Positions 1 to 7,979 of a stretch of 64,000 nucleotides of DNA are shown piece by piece (the stretch's first letter is position 1; each line of letters begins with the position of its first letter). Origin of the DNA: Deltaproteobacteria bacterium (GTDB taxonomy: Bacteria; Myxococcota; Kuafuiibacteriia; Kuafuiibacteriales; Kuafuiibacteriaceae). Location: NCBI GenBank assembly GCA_020632995.1, contig JACKEN010000014.1:1-64000 (forward strand), in the 5' to 3' direction. Under the pieces are notes generated by a model that was not told the origin of the DNA, did no database searches, and saw nothing but the letters and a program-made list of their open reading frames with translations. Position numbers and translations under genes: made by a program.

Positions 1-804
1 GCGCTCGGGCGCCATCGCGGTGGCGCCGCGGGGCTTGCCGAGCACGCTCGAGAGCGCGGCGGGGCTCACCAGGCTGGAGCCCAGCCCGCCCATCCCCGAC
101 TGCAGGGCCCCCGCCGCGTGGGCGCTCGGGTCCTTCTTGCGCTCCACCGCCAGCACCTGCTCGACCCGGGCCACCACCTTCTCGAGGCGCGCGCTCAGGG
201 CCTTCTTGCGCGGCGCCGCCTCGTGGTGGGCGGCGAGCACGAACAGGTAGGTCGAGGTGTAGGGCCCGAGGCCCACGAGCAAGGCGTCCTTCGGGAAGAG
301 GGTATACAGACCCTCCAGATCCTTCGTCAGCTGCTCCACCCCGCTCGGCGCCAGCCCGAGCGCCTCGGACATCGCCGCGCCGGCGGACTGCAACAGCGGT
401 TGCATGAGGACCGGCCAGCCCTCGGACACGAGGCCGTCCTTGATCCGCTTCTCGAGCCGCCGCAGGTTGTCCTTCAAGATCTTGGCGTCCGCCATGACCT
501 CGGCCGCCGCGCCCAGCGCGTCGCCCAGGGACTGGACGAAGGGCCCCTCGCCCCCCGGCCGCACCACCAGCGGGTAGTCGGTGCGGACCTGGCCCTCGTC
601 CGCGAACTGGGCCAGGAGCGCAGGCAGCGCGTCGGGGCCCAGGGGCGGGAGCGCCTGGGCCTGCTCCAGCAGGTGGAAGCGTCGCACCGCGGCCACCACC
701 TCGGACTGGGGCGCGGAGCAGGGAGGCGGAAGCACCGGACGATCCGGGCTCTGGGCAGGGCCCTGCCCCCCGCGGGTGGCGGACATGGATTGGGACGCTC
801 TCAC
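1..804 (-). CDS. Hypothetical protein, C-terminus beyond the left edge
   Basis: An open minus-strand frame runs from a GTG at 804 to the window edge without a stop (268 codons seen). The GTG is preferred because AAGGAG lies 7 bases upstream; an ATG at 786 is the alternative. The gene begins 11 bases after korB on the same strand, so it is probably the third gene of the korAB operon. The visible part is largely alpha-helical, with a Pro-rich start (VLPPPCSAPQ) and a charged helical stretch (NLRRLEKRIKDGL). I recognise no family. Its position suggests a role linked to the oxidoreductase, such as an electron-acceptor or accessory protein, but that is context only. Confidence 0.7.
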   Translation of the reverse strand, partial: MRASQSMSATRGGQGPAQSPDRPVLPPPCSAPQSEVVAAVRRFHLLEQAQALPPLGPDALPALLAQFADEGQVRTDYPLVVRPGGEGPFVQSLGDALGAAAEVMADAKILKDNLRRLEKRIKDGLVSEGWPVLMQPLLQSAGAAMSEALGLAPSGVEQLTKDLEGLYTLFPKDALLVGLGPYTSTYLFVLAAHHEAAPRKKALSARLEKVVARVEQVLAVERKKDPSAHAAGALQSGMGGLGSSLVSPAALSSVLGKPRGATAMAPER

Positions 805-815
805 CGCGCTCTCCT

Positions 816-1769
816 TCACACCGCGAAGCGGTCCAGCTCGCTCTCCAGGGCGTTGAGGCGATCCTCGGCCGTCATCTCCAACCCCTGGGCGGTGTACTCG
901 TCGTACCGGGGCCGAGACGGGTCGGCGAAGAGCACCCCGATCGGCAGCGTGTCCTGCTGCTCGGCCAGGGCGCGCGCCTGCGCCATGTCCAGCGGGTCGT
1001 GCTCCATGCGCTTGGCGTACATGCGCTGCAGCCCCGAGGCCGCCGGCACCCCGCGCTCGTGCTCGAGCAGGAGCAGGCGGTTCGAGTCCTTCTGCACCTC
1101 GGCGAACATGTCGTCGGAGTACGTCGGGCACCGCTGCAGGATGCGCACGAAGCTGGTGCCCGGGTGCCGGTAGGCGGCGGCCAGGGTCGCGTGCAGGTGC
1201 ACCGGGTTCCAGTCCACCGTCTGCGCCACGAAGGACACGTTGCTGAAGCCCAGCGTCGCGGTGAGCGGGTTCAGGGCCGGCAGCCACGCCCCACGCGGGT
1301 GGGTGTTGGTCTTGCGACCGGGCGGCGTGGTCGGCGACGTCTGGTTCTTGGTGAGGCCGTAGACCGCGTTGTCGAACAGCATCACCGTCATGTCCATGTT
1401 GTAGCGGATGGCGTGCACCCAGTGCCCCGCGCCGATCGAGCAGCAGTCACCGTCGCCGGTGGCCACCCAGATCTTCAGGTCGGGGCGCCGCGACTTCACG
1501 CCGCAGGCCACGGGCAGCGCGCGGCCGTGCAGGCCGTGGAACCCGTAGGTCTTCATGTAGTGCGGGAAGCGGCTGGAGCAGCCGATGCCCGACACCGCCA
1601 CCACCTTCTCGGGCGGCAGCTGCTCGTCGCGGCAGATCTTCTGGACCGCGGTGAGGACCGCGAAGTCACCGCAGCCGGGGCACCACCGCGCCGCGCCCCC
1701 CTCGTAGCTCTCGAGGGTGAAGTAGGCGGGGGGCATCTCAAGGGACCAGTCTGTCTTCAATCCAAACAT
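816..1769 (-). CDS. korB: 2-oxoacid:ferredoxin oxidoreductase, beta subunit
   Basis: This is the thiamine-diphosphate-binding subunit of the enzyme that oxidatively decarboxylates a 2-oxoacid to acyl-CoA and reduces ferredoxin, in the cytoplasm. The 317-residue length fits stand-alone beta subunits. CPGCGDF at residues 30-36 and GDGDCCSIG from residue 105 are the hallmark TPP/Mg and cofactor motifs, followed by the NAVYGLTKNQTSPTT segment typical of KorB/PorB-like proteins. It lies 13 bases downstream of korA and the two form an obvious pair. 2-Oxoglutarate is the usual substrate for this two-subunit architecture, but pyruvate or branched oxoacids cannot be excluded from sequence alone. Confidence 0.9.
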   Translation of the reverse strand: MFGLKTDWSLEMPPAYFTLESYEGGAARWCPGCGDFAVLTAVQKICRDEQLPPEKVVAVSGIGCSSRFPHYMKTYGFHGLHGRALPVACGVKSRRPDLKIWVATGDGDCCSIGAGHWVHAIRYNMDMTVMLFDNAVYGLTKNQTSPTTPPGRKTNTHPRGAWLPALNPLTATLGFSNVSFVAQTVDWNPVHLHATLAAAYRHPGTSFVRILQRCPTYSDDMFAEVQKDSNRLLLLEHERGVPAASGLQRMYAKRMEHDPLDMAQARALAEQQDTLPIGVLFADPSRPRYDEYTAQGLEMTAEDRLNALESELDRFAV

Positions 1770-1782
1770 GCTCGCCGTCTCC

Positions 1783-3705
1783 TCACGCCGTCACGGGGGA
1801 CTTGCCGCCCGCGCTCGCCTTCGTGGCCTCCAGGACCTCCAAGAGGGCCTGCTCGACCTGCAGCGGCTGCAGGGGCTGGCCCTGCACCCTCGACCAGGAC
1901 TCGATGTCCACCAGCGTCTCGGCTCGTAGGAGCCAAGCCAGCTGAGAACGACGCCTCGGCGCACCAGAAGCGTAGGGGCCCTCGTCCTTCGGGTCCGAGT
2001 AGTTGATCTCGACCGTCATCACCTTGTTGAAGCGCGAGAAGATCTCGTTCAGCCCGAGCGGGAGGGGCGAGACCATCCTCAGGTGCAGCGAGGAGACCTT
2101 GTGGCCCTGCTCGCGCATGCGGTCCACCGCCTCCTCGATCGCGCCGAGGGTCGAGCCCCAGCCCACCACCAGCAGATCGCCCTCCGGATCCCCGTGGACC
2201 TCGGGCGTCTGCAAGGTCTGCTGCAGGGAGGCCAGCTTGCGGCTCCGCATCTTGAGGCCGCGCTCGTTGGACTCCGGATCGTAGGCCACCTTGCTCCCCT
2301 GGGTGTGAGCGAGGCCGGTGAGCACGTACTCACCGCCCTTCTGCCCCGGGACCGGACGCGGCGACAGCCCGGTGGTCTCGTCCCACGCGTAGGGCGCAAG
2401 GCCCTTCGGCCACGGCGACTGGTCGATCGGCGGGGCCAGCCACTCCGGATCCAGCTCCGGACGCTTGATGGGCTGCACGCCGGTGGCCAGGTTGGCGTCG
2501 GTCAGCACGATCACCGGGGTGCGGAAGGCCTCGGCCAGCCGCCGCGCGGTGATCACCATGTGGAAGCACTCCTCGATCGTGGCCGCGGCCATCACCACCT
2601 TGGGCGCGTCGCCCGGCTCACCGTAGAGCACCGCCAGCAGGTCACCCTGCTCCACCTTGGTGGGGAGGCCAGTGGACGGCCCACCGCGCTGCACGACGAC
2701 CACCACCAGCGGGACCTCGGCCATCACCGCGAGCCCCAGGAACTCCGTCTTCAGGGCGAGCCCCGGGCCGGAGGTGATGGTGCAAGCGGTCTTGCCGGCG
2801 TAGGACGCGCCGATGGCGAAGCCCACCGCCGCGATCTCGTCCTCGGCCTGGTGCACGAGGCCGCCCATCTTGTGGAACGAGCCCGCCACGTGGTGCGAGG
2901 CGGAGGTGGCCGGGGTGATGGGGTACATCGACACCACCTCCATGCCCGCCGCCATGACCCCCAGGCCGAGGGCCTGGTTGCCGTTCATCACCAGCTTCGG
3001 CTCGTCGGAGGCCGTGCTCGGCACGTGGAAGGCCAGGTCGAGGTTCTTCGCCGCGTACTCCAGGCCCGCCCTGAGGAGCTGCTGGTTCTTGGCGACGACC
3101 TTCTCGCCCTTCTTCCCGAACACCAGCTTGACCTCGTTGAGGGCCTTGTCGATGTCGCGGTCGAAGATGTGGCAGAGCATGCCCAGCACGAACATGTTCT
3201 TGCCCACCCGCGGGTTGTCGGTGTGCTCGCCGCACGCCGCCTCGATCGGGAGCTGGATGACCCGCAGCCCCTCGCCCTCGAAGCGCTCGAGCGCCTCGGC
3301 GAACTGGGTCCGGATGGTCTCCAGGCCGTCGGTGGCCCACTTGCTCTCGAGGAGGACCACCGTGCCCTTCTTGTAGGCCTTCTGATCGAGCCGCCCGTAG
3401 AGCACCTGCTCGTTCAGCGCCACCACGAGGTCGGCGTGGTCGCCCATGTTCGTGATGGCCTTGGTGCCGAACCGCACCCGGATGCCGCTGGCACCGGCCC
3501 GCGATCGGGCGGGCGGCTTGATCTCGGCGGGGATGATCTCCACCGTCCACACGCCGTTCCCCATCTTGGCGGACACCGCCCCGAAGGTCTGCCCGGCCTT
3601 CTGGGCACCCTCCCCAGAGTCACTGACGATCTCGACGGTGGCTTCGGACAGCTTTTGGCGCACCGGTGCGCCCGAAGTAGCCTGCGCTTCGCGTTGCATG
3701 TTCAC
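1783..3705 (-). CDS. korA: 2-oxoacid:ferredoxin oxidoreductase, fused gamma-alpha subunit
   Basis: At 640 residues this is the fused form in which an N-terminal gamma domain (about residues 22-215, ending near KNQQLLRAGLEYA) precedes the alpha pyrimidine-binding domain (from about residue 240, with MNGNQALGLG, VSMYPITPAT and TSGPGLALKTE). YPITPAT is diagnostic of 2-oxoacid:acceptor oxidoreductase alpha subunits. The C-terminal transketolase-C-like domain carries LLVVGWGSTLGAIEEA. Start taken at GTG 3705; an ATG two codons in (3699) is equally possible. With korB it provides low-potential ferredoxin electrons and acyl-CoA, for an oxidative or reductive TCA step. Confidence 0.9.
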   Translation of the reverse strand: MNMQREAQATSGAPVRQKLSEATVEIVSDSGEGAQKAGQTFGAVSAKMGNGVWTVEIIPAEIKPPARSRAGASGIRVRFGTKAITNMGDHADLVVALNEQVLYGRLDQKAYKKGTVVLLESKWATDGLETIRTQFAEALERFEGEGLRVIQLPIEAACGEHTDNPRVGKNMFVLGMLCHIFDRDIDKALNEVKLVFGKKGEKVVAKNQQLLRAGLEYAAKNLDLAFHVPSTASDEPKLVMNGNQALGLGVMAAGMEVVSMYPITPATSASHHVAGSFHKMGGLVHQAEDEIAAVGFAIGASYAGKTACTITSGPGLALKTEFLGLAVMAEVPLVVVVVQRGGPSTGLPTKVEQGDLLAVLYGEPGDAPKVVMAAATIEECFHMVITARRLAEAFRTPVIVLTDANLATGVQPIKRPELDPEWLAPPIDQSPWPKGLAPYAWDETTGLSPRPVPGQKGGEYVLTGLAHTQGSKVAYDPESNERGLKMRSRKLASLQQTLQTPEVHGDPEGDLLVVGWGSTLGAIEEAVDRMREQGHKVSSLHLRMVSPLPLGLNEIFSRFNKVMTVEINYSDPKDEGPYASGAPRRRSQLAWLLRAETLVDIESWSRVQGQPLQPLQVEQALLEVLEATKASAGGKSPVTA

Positions 3706-3728
3706 TTGCTCTTTCCCTCGGTCGGTCG

Positions 3729-4127
3729 TCAGCCGCTCCCGCCGATATCGTCATAAAGGGCCGAGCTGAGGAGCTCCGCCTCTTGGGCTTCGTGCCTCTT
3801 GATCCGGCCGACCAGCGCGTCGCGAAGACGCAAGCAGGCCTGCGACGTCTCCAGGAGCCGGGCCACGTCACCGCGGATCTCGCCGTGCTCGTGGAACAGC
3901 GCCTCGAGCTCGGGCATCCGCTCCGGGCTCTGGTCCGCCACGACCATCCGCATCCCGGTCTCCGACTCTTCGAACGCGAAGTGGGTGTCGAGCATACCTC
4001 GGAGCTCTTCCAGGAGCCCGGTCAGCTCACCCACCCGCTCCGAGCCCCCGAGGGCAGCCAGGAGCTCCCGGATGCTCCGGTGGTCGTCCTGGATCCTGCG
4101 TTGGGAACCCGCCTCGGTCGTCGTCAT
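3729..4127 (-). CDS. Hemerythrin-like domain protein
   Basis: A 132-residue four-helix-bundle protein. The ATG at 4127 is chosen because AGGAGG lies a few bases upstream; the longer open frame to 4283 lacks one. Candidate di-iron ligands are spaced as in hemerythrin-like domains: H16 in DDHRSIREL, H49 and E53 in DTHFAFEE, H79/H81 in FHEHGE, and H112 plus E116 in RHEAQEAE. Such proteins bind oxygen, nitric oxide or iron and may protect oxygen-sensitive iron-sulfur enzymes, which would suit the korAB operon immediately downstream on the same strand (start of korA 23 bases away). Function is inferred from family and context. Confidence 0.75.
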   Translation of the reverse strand: MTTTEAGSQRRIQDDHRSIRELLAALGGSERVGELTGLLEELRGMLDTHFAFEESETGMRMVVADQSPERMPELEALFHEHGEIRGDVARLLETSQACLRLRDALVGRIKRHEAQEAELLSSALYDDIGGSG

Positions 4128-4339
4128 CGACAGCCTCCTCCTCGCCGGCACGGCGCAGGTCGCGCACGTCTCGGTGTGGCCCGCGACGCAAAGAACATGC
4201 CGTGGCGATCCACACCCATGCGCCCGCGAGAGGTACGGTTCGGTAACGTCGCCGGTGGGACGATCGTCACGTTTTCGGCCCAAACCCGTCCAAGCCGGCG
4301 GTGGTTGCCCGGATCCGCGCCGGCGTGAGACTTCAAGGC

Positions 4340-5557
4340 ATGGCCTCCAAGTCTCCGGACCCCCGCCTCACCCGCCGCACCCTCCTCGCCGCCTCCGGAG
4401 GCGTGGCGATCGCCGGGGCCACCCTGGGGCCCGGCGTGGCCCTGGCGGAGGAGGCCAAGAAGCTCCCCAAGGTGCCCCGGCGGGTGCTGGGGAAGACCGG
4501 GCAGTCCATCCCCATCCTGCTGTTCGGGGGGGCGATGCGGCTCGACCAGCGCTTCGACCCCAAGCTGGCCAAGGCCCTGCAGCTCGGCGTCGACTACTTC
4601 GACGCCGCCGACTGCTACGGCGGCGGCACCTGCGAGACCGCGGTGGGCGCGTTCCAGGCCCGGGCGAAGACGCGCGACAAGATCTGGATCACCACGAAGA
4701 GCGACCTGCACGACCCAGAGGGGTTCGAACAGACGCTGAACACCAGCCTGCGCAAGCTCCAGACCGACTACGTGGACATGTACTTCCTCCACGCCCTCAA
4801 GAAGAAGGAGGAGTTGACGAAGGCCCTCGAGGAGACGGTGGCGCGCCTCAAGAAGGAGAAGAAGATCCGGTTCTTCGGCTTCTCCTGCCACGACGGGAAC
4901 GTGCCGGAGCTCTTGCACGCCGCGGCCGAGACGCCGTGGGTCGACGCGGTGATGTTCCGCTACAACTTCCGTCAGTATGGGAACAAGGCGCTGAACGAGG
5001 CGATCGACGCCGCCCACGCCGCGAAGGTGGGCCTCATCGCGATGAAGACCCAGGGCTCCGAGACCTCGTTCGAGGACGCCTGGAAGAAGTTCGAGAAGAC
5101 CGGGAAGTGGAGCAAGCACCAGGCGGTGCTGAAGGCGGTCTGGGCCGATCCGCGGATCACCGCCGCCGTCTCGCACATGGACACGTTCGAGAAGCTCGAG
5201 CAGAACGTGGCCGCGGCCATCGACGCGACCAAGCTCACCCAGGCCGAGCAAGACGCCTTGCAGAAGTACGCAGAGGCGACCCGCCCCTACGCGTGCGACG
5301 GGTGTGATCACCTCTGCGGGCCGGCGGTGGACGCGCCCGTCCAGATCGGGGCCACCCTCCGATACCTGATGTACCACGATGTGTACGGCGACCCGGCCGG
5401 GGCCCGGGAGCTCTTCGCGCAGCTCCCGGCCGAGGCCCGCGCCCTCGCGGACGTGGACTTCAGCCGCGCCAACGCGGCCTGCCCGAACCGCCTCGACGTC
5501 GCCGCCCACATGCGGCGCGCCGCTCGAGTCCTGGCCTCGGAAGAACCCCAGGCCTGA
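4340..5557 (+). CDS. Tat-exported aldo/keto reductase with C-terminal cysteine cluster
   Basis: The 405-residue product starts with a twin-arginine signal (TRRTLLAAS followed by a hydrophobic stretch and ALAEEA), so it probably works outside the cytoplasm. The mature part is an aldo/keto reductase barrel: RVLGKTGQSIP, GVDYFDAADCYGGG with the catalytic Asp and Tyr, TTKSDL with the Lys, and DMYFLHAL. Beyond the barrel lies CDGCDHLC plus a later CP (NAACPNR), the spacing seen in AKR relatives that carry a [4Fe-4S] cluster. The start is the ATG preceded by AAGG; a GTG at 4325 is in frame but has no obvious ribosome site. Substrate unknown. Confidence 0.85.
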   Translation: MASKSPDPRLTRRTLLAASGGVAIAGATLGPGVALAEEAKKLPKVPRRVLGKTGQSIPILLFGGAMRLDQRFDPKLAKALQLGVDYFDAADCYGGGTCETAVGAFQARAKTRDKIWITTKSDLHDPEGFEQTLNTSLRKLQTDYVDMYFLHALKKKEELTKALEETVARLKKEKKIRFFGFSCHDGNVPELLHAAAETPWVDAVMFRYNFRQYGNKALNEAIDAAHAAKVGLIAMKTQGSETSFEDAWKKFEKTGKWSKHQAVLKAVWADPRITAAVSHMDTFEKLEQNVAAAIDATKLTQAEQDALQKYAEATRPYACDGCDHLCGPAVDAPVQIGATLRYLMYHDVYGDPAGARELFAQLPAEARALADVDFSRANAACPNRLDVAAHMRRAARVLASEEPQA

Positions 5558-5669
5558 GCGAGTAAACCCTCCTTGATCTACTCAGTGCGTCATGGCAAGA
5601 AGCGCCCTGTGCTAATGTTTCGTGTTGAAATTTTTTCTTCACGAACGTCTCACGAACGGAGCCGCGCCC
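5558..5669. other. Short intergenic region upstream of the osmolyte gene
   Basis: About 110 bases, less GC-rich than the flanks, with a T-rich stretch near 5630-5640. It should carry the promoter of the downstream osmolyte-synthesis gene, but no clear -35/-10 pair is evident. GGAG at 5658-5661 is the ribosome site that fixes the start at 5670. Confidence 0.4.
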
Positions 5670-7973
5670 ATGACCGCATCACCCATAGGCCACGATGGTC
5701 TCGGCGAGATAACCGTGGCAGCGCCCGCCAGCGCGCCGCCCCGCTGGGTGCTGGCCACCGACCTCGACGGCACCTTCCTGGCGGGTGACGAGGCCCAGCG
5801 GGCGCGGCTGGCCGAGGTCCTGGCCACCCAGGACGCCCTGTTGATCTTCGTCACAGGGCGAGGCCTGGAGACCGTGCGGCCGCTCCTCGCCGACCCCTCG
5901 GTTCCCCGACCCCGCTATGTCATCGCCGACGTCGGCGCCACCGTCTGGGACGTGGCGGGCCAGTGCCCGCTGCAGCCCCTGCAGGCCGAGCTCGAGGCCC
6001 CCTGGCCGGGCGAGCAGACCGTGCTCGAGGCCCTCTCCGCGTTCTCCGGCCTCGCCCGCCAGGAGGTCCCCCAGGAGCGGCGCTGCTCCTTCTACGCCGA
6101 GGCCGGCCAGGTGAGCCCCGACCTCCAGCGGGTGGTGAAGGCCCTCGGTTGCGAGCTCCTCTTCTCCGCCGACCGCTACCTCGACGTGCTCCCGGCCGGG
6201 GTCTCCAAGGGCAGCACGCTGCAGGCCCTCCTGCGCCACCTCGGCATCAGCGAGCGGCGGGTGCTCGTAGCGGGTGACACCCTGAACGACCTCAGCCTGT
6301 TCCGCACCGGCATCCACGGCGTCGCGGTGGGCGGCGCCGAGCGTGGGCTGGTGGACGCGGTGCGCGACCTCGAGAACACCCTGGTGGCGGACGCGCCCGG
6401 GGCCGGCGGGATCCTGCAGGGTCTCTTGCACCACGGGCTCGTCCCGGCCGACCTCGCGTCCCCGGACCCGCGGCCCACTGCGGCGGAGGGGGCCCAGCTC
6501 GTGATGGTCTACCACCGGCTCCCCTTCGAGGAGGTGCGCCGGGGCGGCAAGCTGCTGCGACGCCGCCCCAAGAGCCCGAACGGGATCATCCCCTCGCTCC
6601 TACAGCTCTTCTCGGACGGCCGGGCGGGCTCGTGGATCGCGTGGTCGCTGCAGGCCAGCCGCGACCCCGAGGGCTTCGAGCCGGTGGTGGACGTGGATCC
6701 GGAGGGCTACCCGAACCTCACCGCGGCCCGGGTGCCGCTCACCAAGGACGACGTCAACCTCTTCTACAAGCGCTTCTCGAAGGAGGCTTTCTGGCCGGTG
6801 ATCTTCTCGTTCCCCGGCCAGGCGGTGTTCAACCACGAGCACTGGGCCCACTACCTCGAGATCAACCGCGCCTTCGCGGAGGCCACCGCGCGCCAGGCCC
6901 GCCCCGGCGCCACGGTGTGGATCCACGACTACAACCTCTGGATGGTGCCGGCCTTCCTGCGTCGGCTGCGCCCCGACGTGAAGATCGCGTTCTTCCACCA
7001 CACCGCGTTCCCGGCCTCGGACATCTTCAACATCATCCCCTGGCGGGCCGAGATCGTGGGGAGCCTCCTGCAGTGCGACTACGTCGGCTTTCACATCCCA
7101 CGCTACGCCGAGAACTTCGTGGACGTGGCCCGCTCCAACTTCCCGGCCCGCGTCACCGGCAAGCTCCCCTGCGCGCCGCGCTTCGCGACCTACGGCTGCG
7201 CCCTCGGGGTGGAGCACGTGCCGGTGGCCTTGCAGACCGAGGAGCGCACCGTCCGGCTGGGCGTCCACCCGGTGGGGGTCGACGTCGAGAAGATCGAGCG
7301 GATCGTGACCCAACCCGAGACCCGGGAGCGCATCGAGGCCATCCGGGGCGAGCTGGGGAGCCGCAAGTGCCTGCTGTCGGTGGAGCGCCTGGACTACGTG
7401 AAGGGCCCCTTGCAGAAGATCGAGGCCTTCGAGGCCCTCCTCGAGGCCCACCCCGAGCTCCACGGCAACGTGGTCATGCTCAACATCGTGACCCCGCCCG
7501 CCGACGGCATGGAGATCTACCGGAGCGTCGGTGAGAAGGTGAACCAGGCCATCGGTCGGGTGAACGGCCGCTTCGGGCGCATCGACTGGACCCCGATGCA
7601 ATACTTCTTGCGGAGCCTCCCCTTCGAGGAGGTGGTGGCCTACTACGCGGCGGCGGACATCGCGTGGATCACCCCGCTTCGGGACGGCCTGAACCTCGTG
7701 GCGAAGGAGTACGTGGCCGCCCAGGCCGCGGTCGGCGGCACCGGGGCGCTGTTGCTCTCGGAGTTCGCGGGGGCCGCGGTGGAGCTCCAGGGCGCGGTGC
7801 TGGCCAACCCCTTCGACAAGAAGAGCATGCTGGACAGCCTGCGCTACGCCCTGGGCATGGCCACCCCGGAGCGCACCCAGCGCCTGCGCCGCCTGGCCGA
7901 CATCGTCCGCCGCAACGACGTGCGCACCTGGGGCGCGGAGTTCCTCGAGCGGGTGGAGTCCGAGGAGGCCTGA
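5670..7973 (+). CDS. ggpS: Bifunctional glucosylglycerol-phosphate phosphatase/synthase
   Basis: A 767-residue two-domain enzyme. Residues about 25-265 form a HAD-type sugar phosphatase (DLDGTFL at 31-37, TGRG, VSKGSTL, AGDTLNDL). Residues about 285-765 form a GT20 glycosyltransferase. The acceptor-side motifs IAFFHHTAFPASDIFNIIPW and CDYVGFHIPRYAENF are those of glucosylglycerol-phosphate synthases, not of trehalose-phosphate synthase, where the equivalent is of the HTPFPSSE type. The expected reaction is ADP-glucose plus glycerol-3-phosphate to glucosylglycerol phosphate, then dephosphorylation to the compatible solute. RLDYVKGP and DGLNLVAKEY are conserved donor-binding segments. The start at 5670 has GGAG 8 bases upstream. 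The fusion resembles the GgpPS form known from some pseudomonads. Confidence 0.88.
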   Translation: MTASPIGHDGLGEITVAAPASAPPRWVLATDLDGTFLAGDEAQRARLAEVLATQDALLIFVTGRGLETVRPLLADPSVPRPRYVIADVGATVWDVAGQCPLQPLQAELEAPWPGEQTVLEALSAFSGLARQEVPQERRCSFYAEAGQVSPDLQRVVKALGCELLFSADRYLDVLPAGVSKGSTLQALLRHLGISERRVLVAGDTLNDLSLFRTGIHGVAVGGAERGLVDAVRDLENTLVADAPGAGGILQGLLHHGLVPADLASPDPRPTAAEGAQLVMVYHRLPFEEVRRGGKLLRRRPKSPNGIIPSLLQLFSDGRAGSWIAWSLQASRDPEGFEPVVDVDPEGYPNLTAARVPLTKDDVNLFYKRFSKEAFWPVIFSFPGQAVFNHEHWAHYLEINRAFAEATARQARPGATVWIHDYNLWMVPAFLRRLRPDVKIAFFHHTAFPASDIFNIIPWRAEIVGSLLQCDYVGFHIPRYAENFVDVARSNFPARVTGKLPCAPRFATYGCALGVEHVPVALQTEERTVRLGVHPVGVDVEKIERIVTQPETRERIEAIRGELGSRKCLLSVERLDYVKGPLQKIEAFEALLEAHPELHGNVVMLNIVTPPADGMEIYRSVGEKVNQAIGRVNGRFGRIDWTPMQYFLRSLPFEEVVAYYAAADIAWITPLRDGLNLVAKEYVAAQAAVGGTGALLLSEFAGAAVELQGAVLANPFDKKSMLDSLRYALGMATPERTQRLRRLADIVRRNDVRTWGAEFLERVESEEA

Positions 7974-7979
7974 CCCTGC

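Noticed and set aside
118..1173. Plus-strand open frame of 351 codons
   Set aside because: It is antisense to korB and the partial gene at the left edge, with Arg/Gly/His-rich composition typical of shadow frames in GC-rich DNA.
4710..4740. GGGGTTCGAACAG resembling a tRNA T-loop
   Set aside because: It is within the aldo/keto reductase coding sequence and no acceptor or anticodon stems can be built around it.
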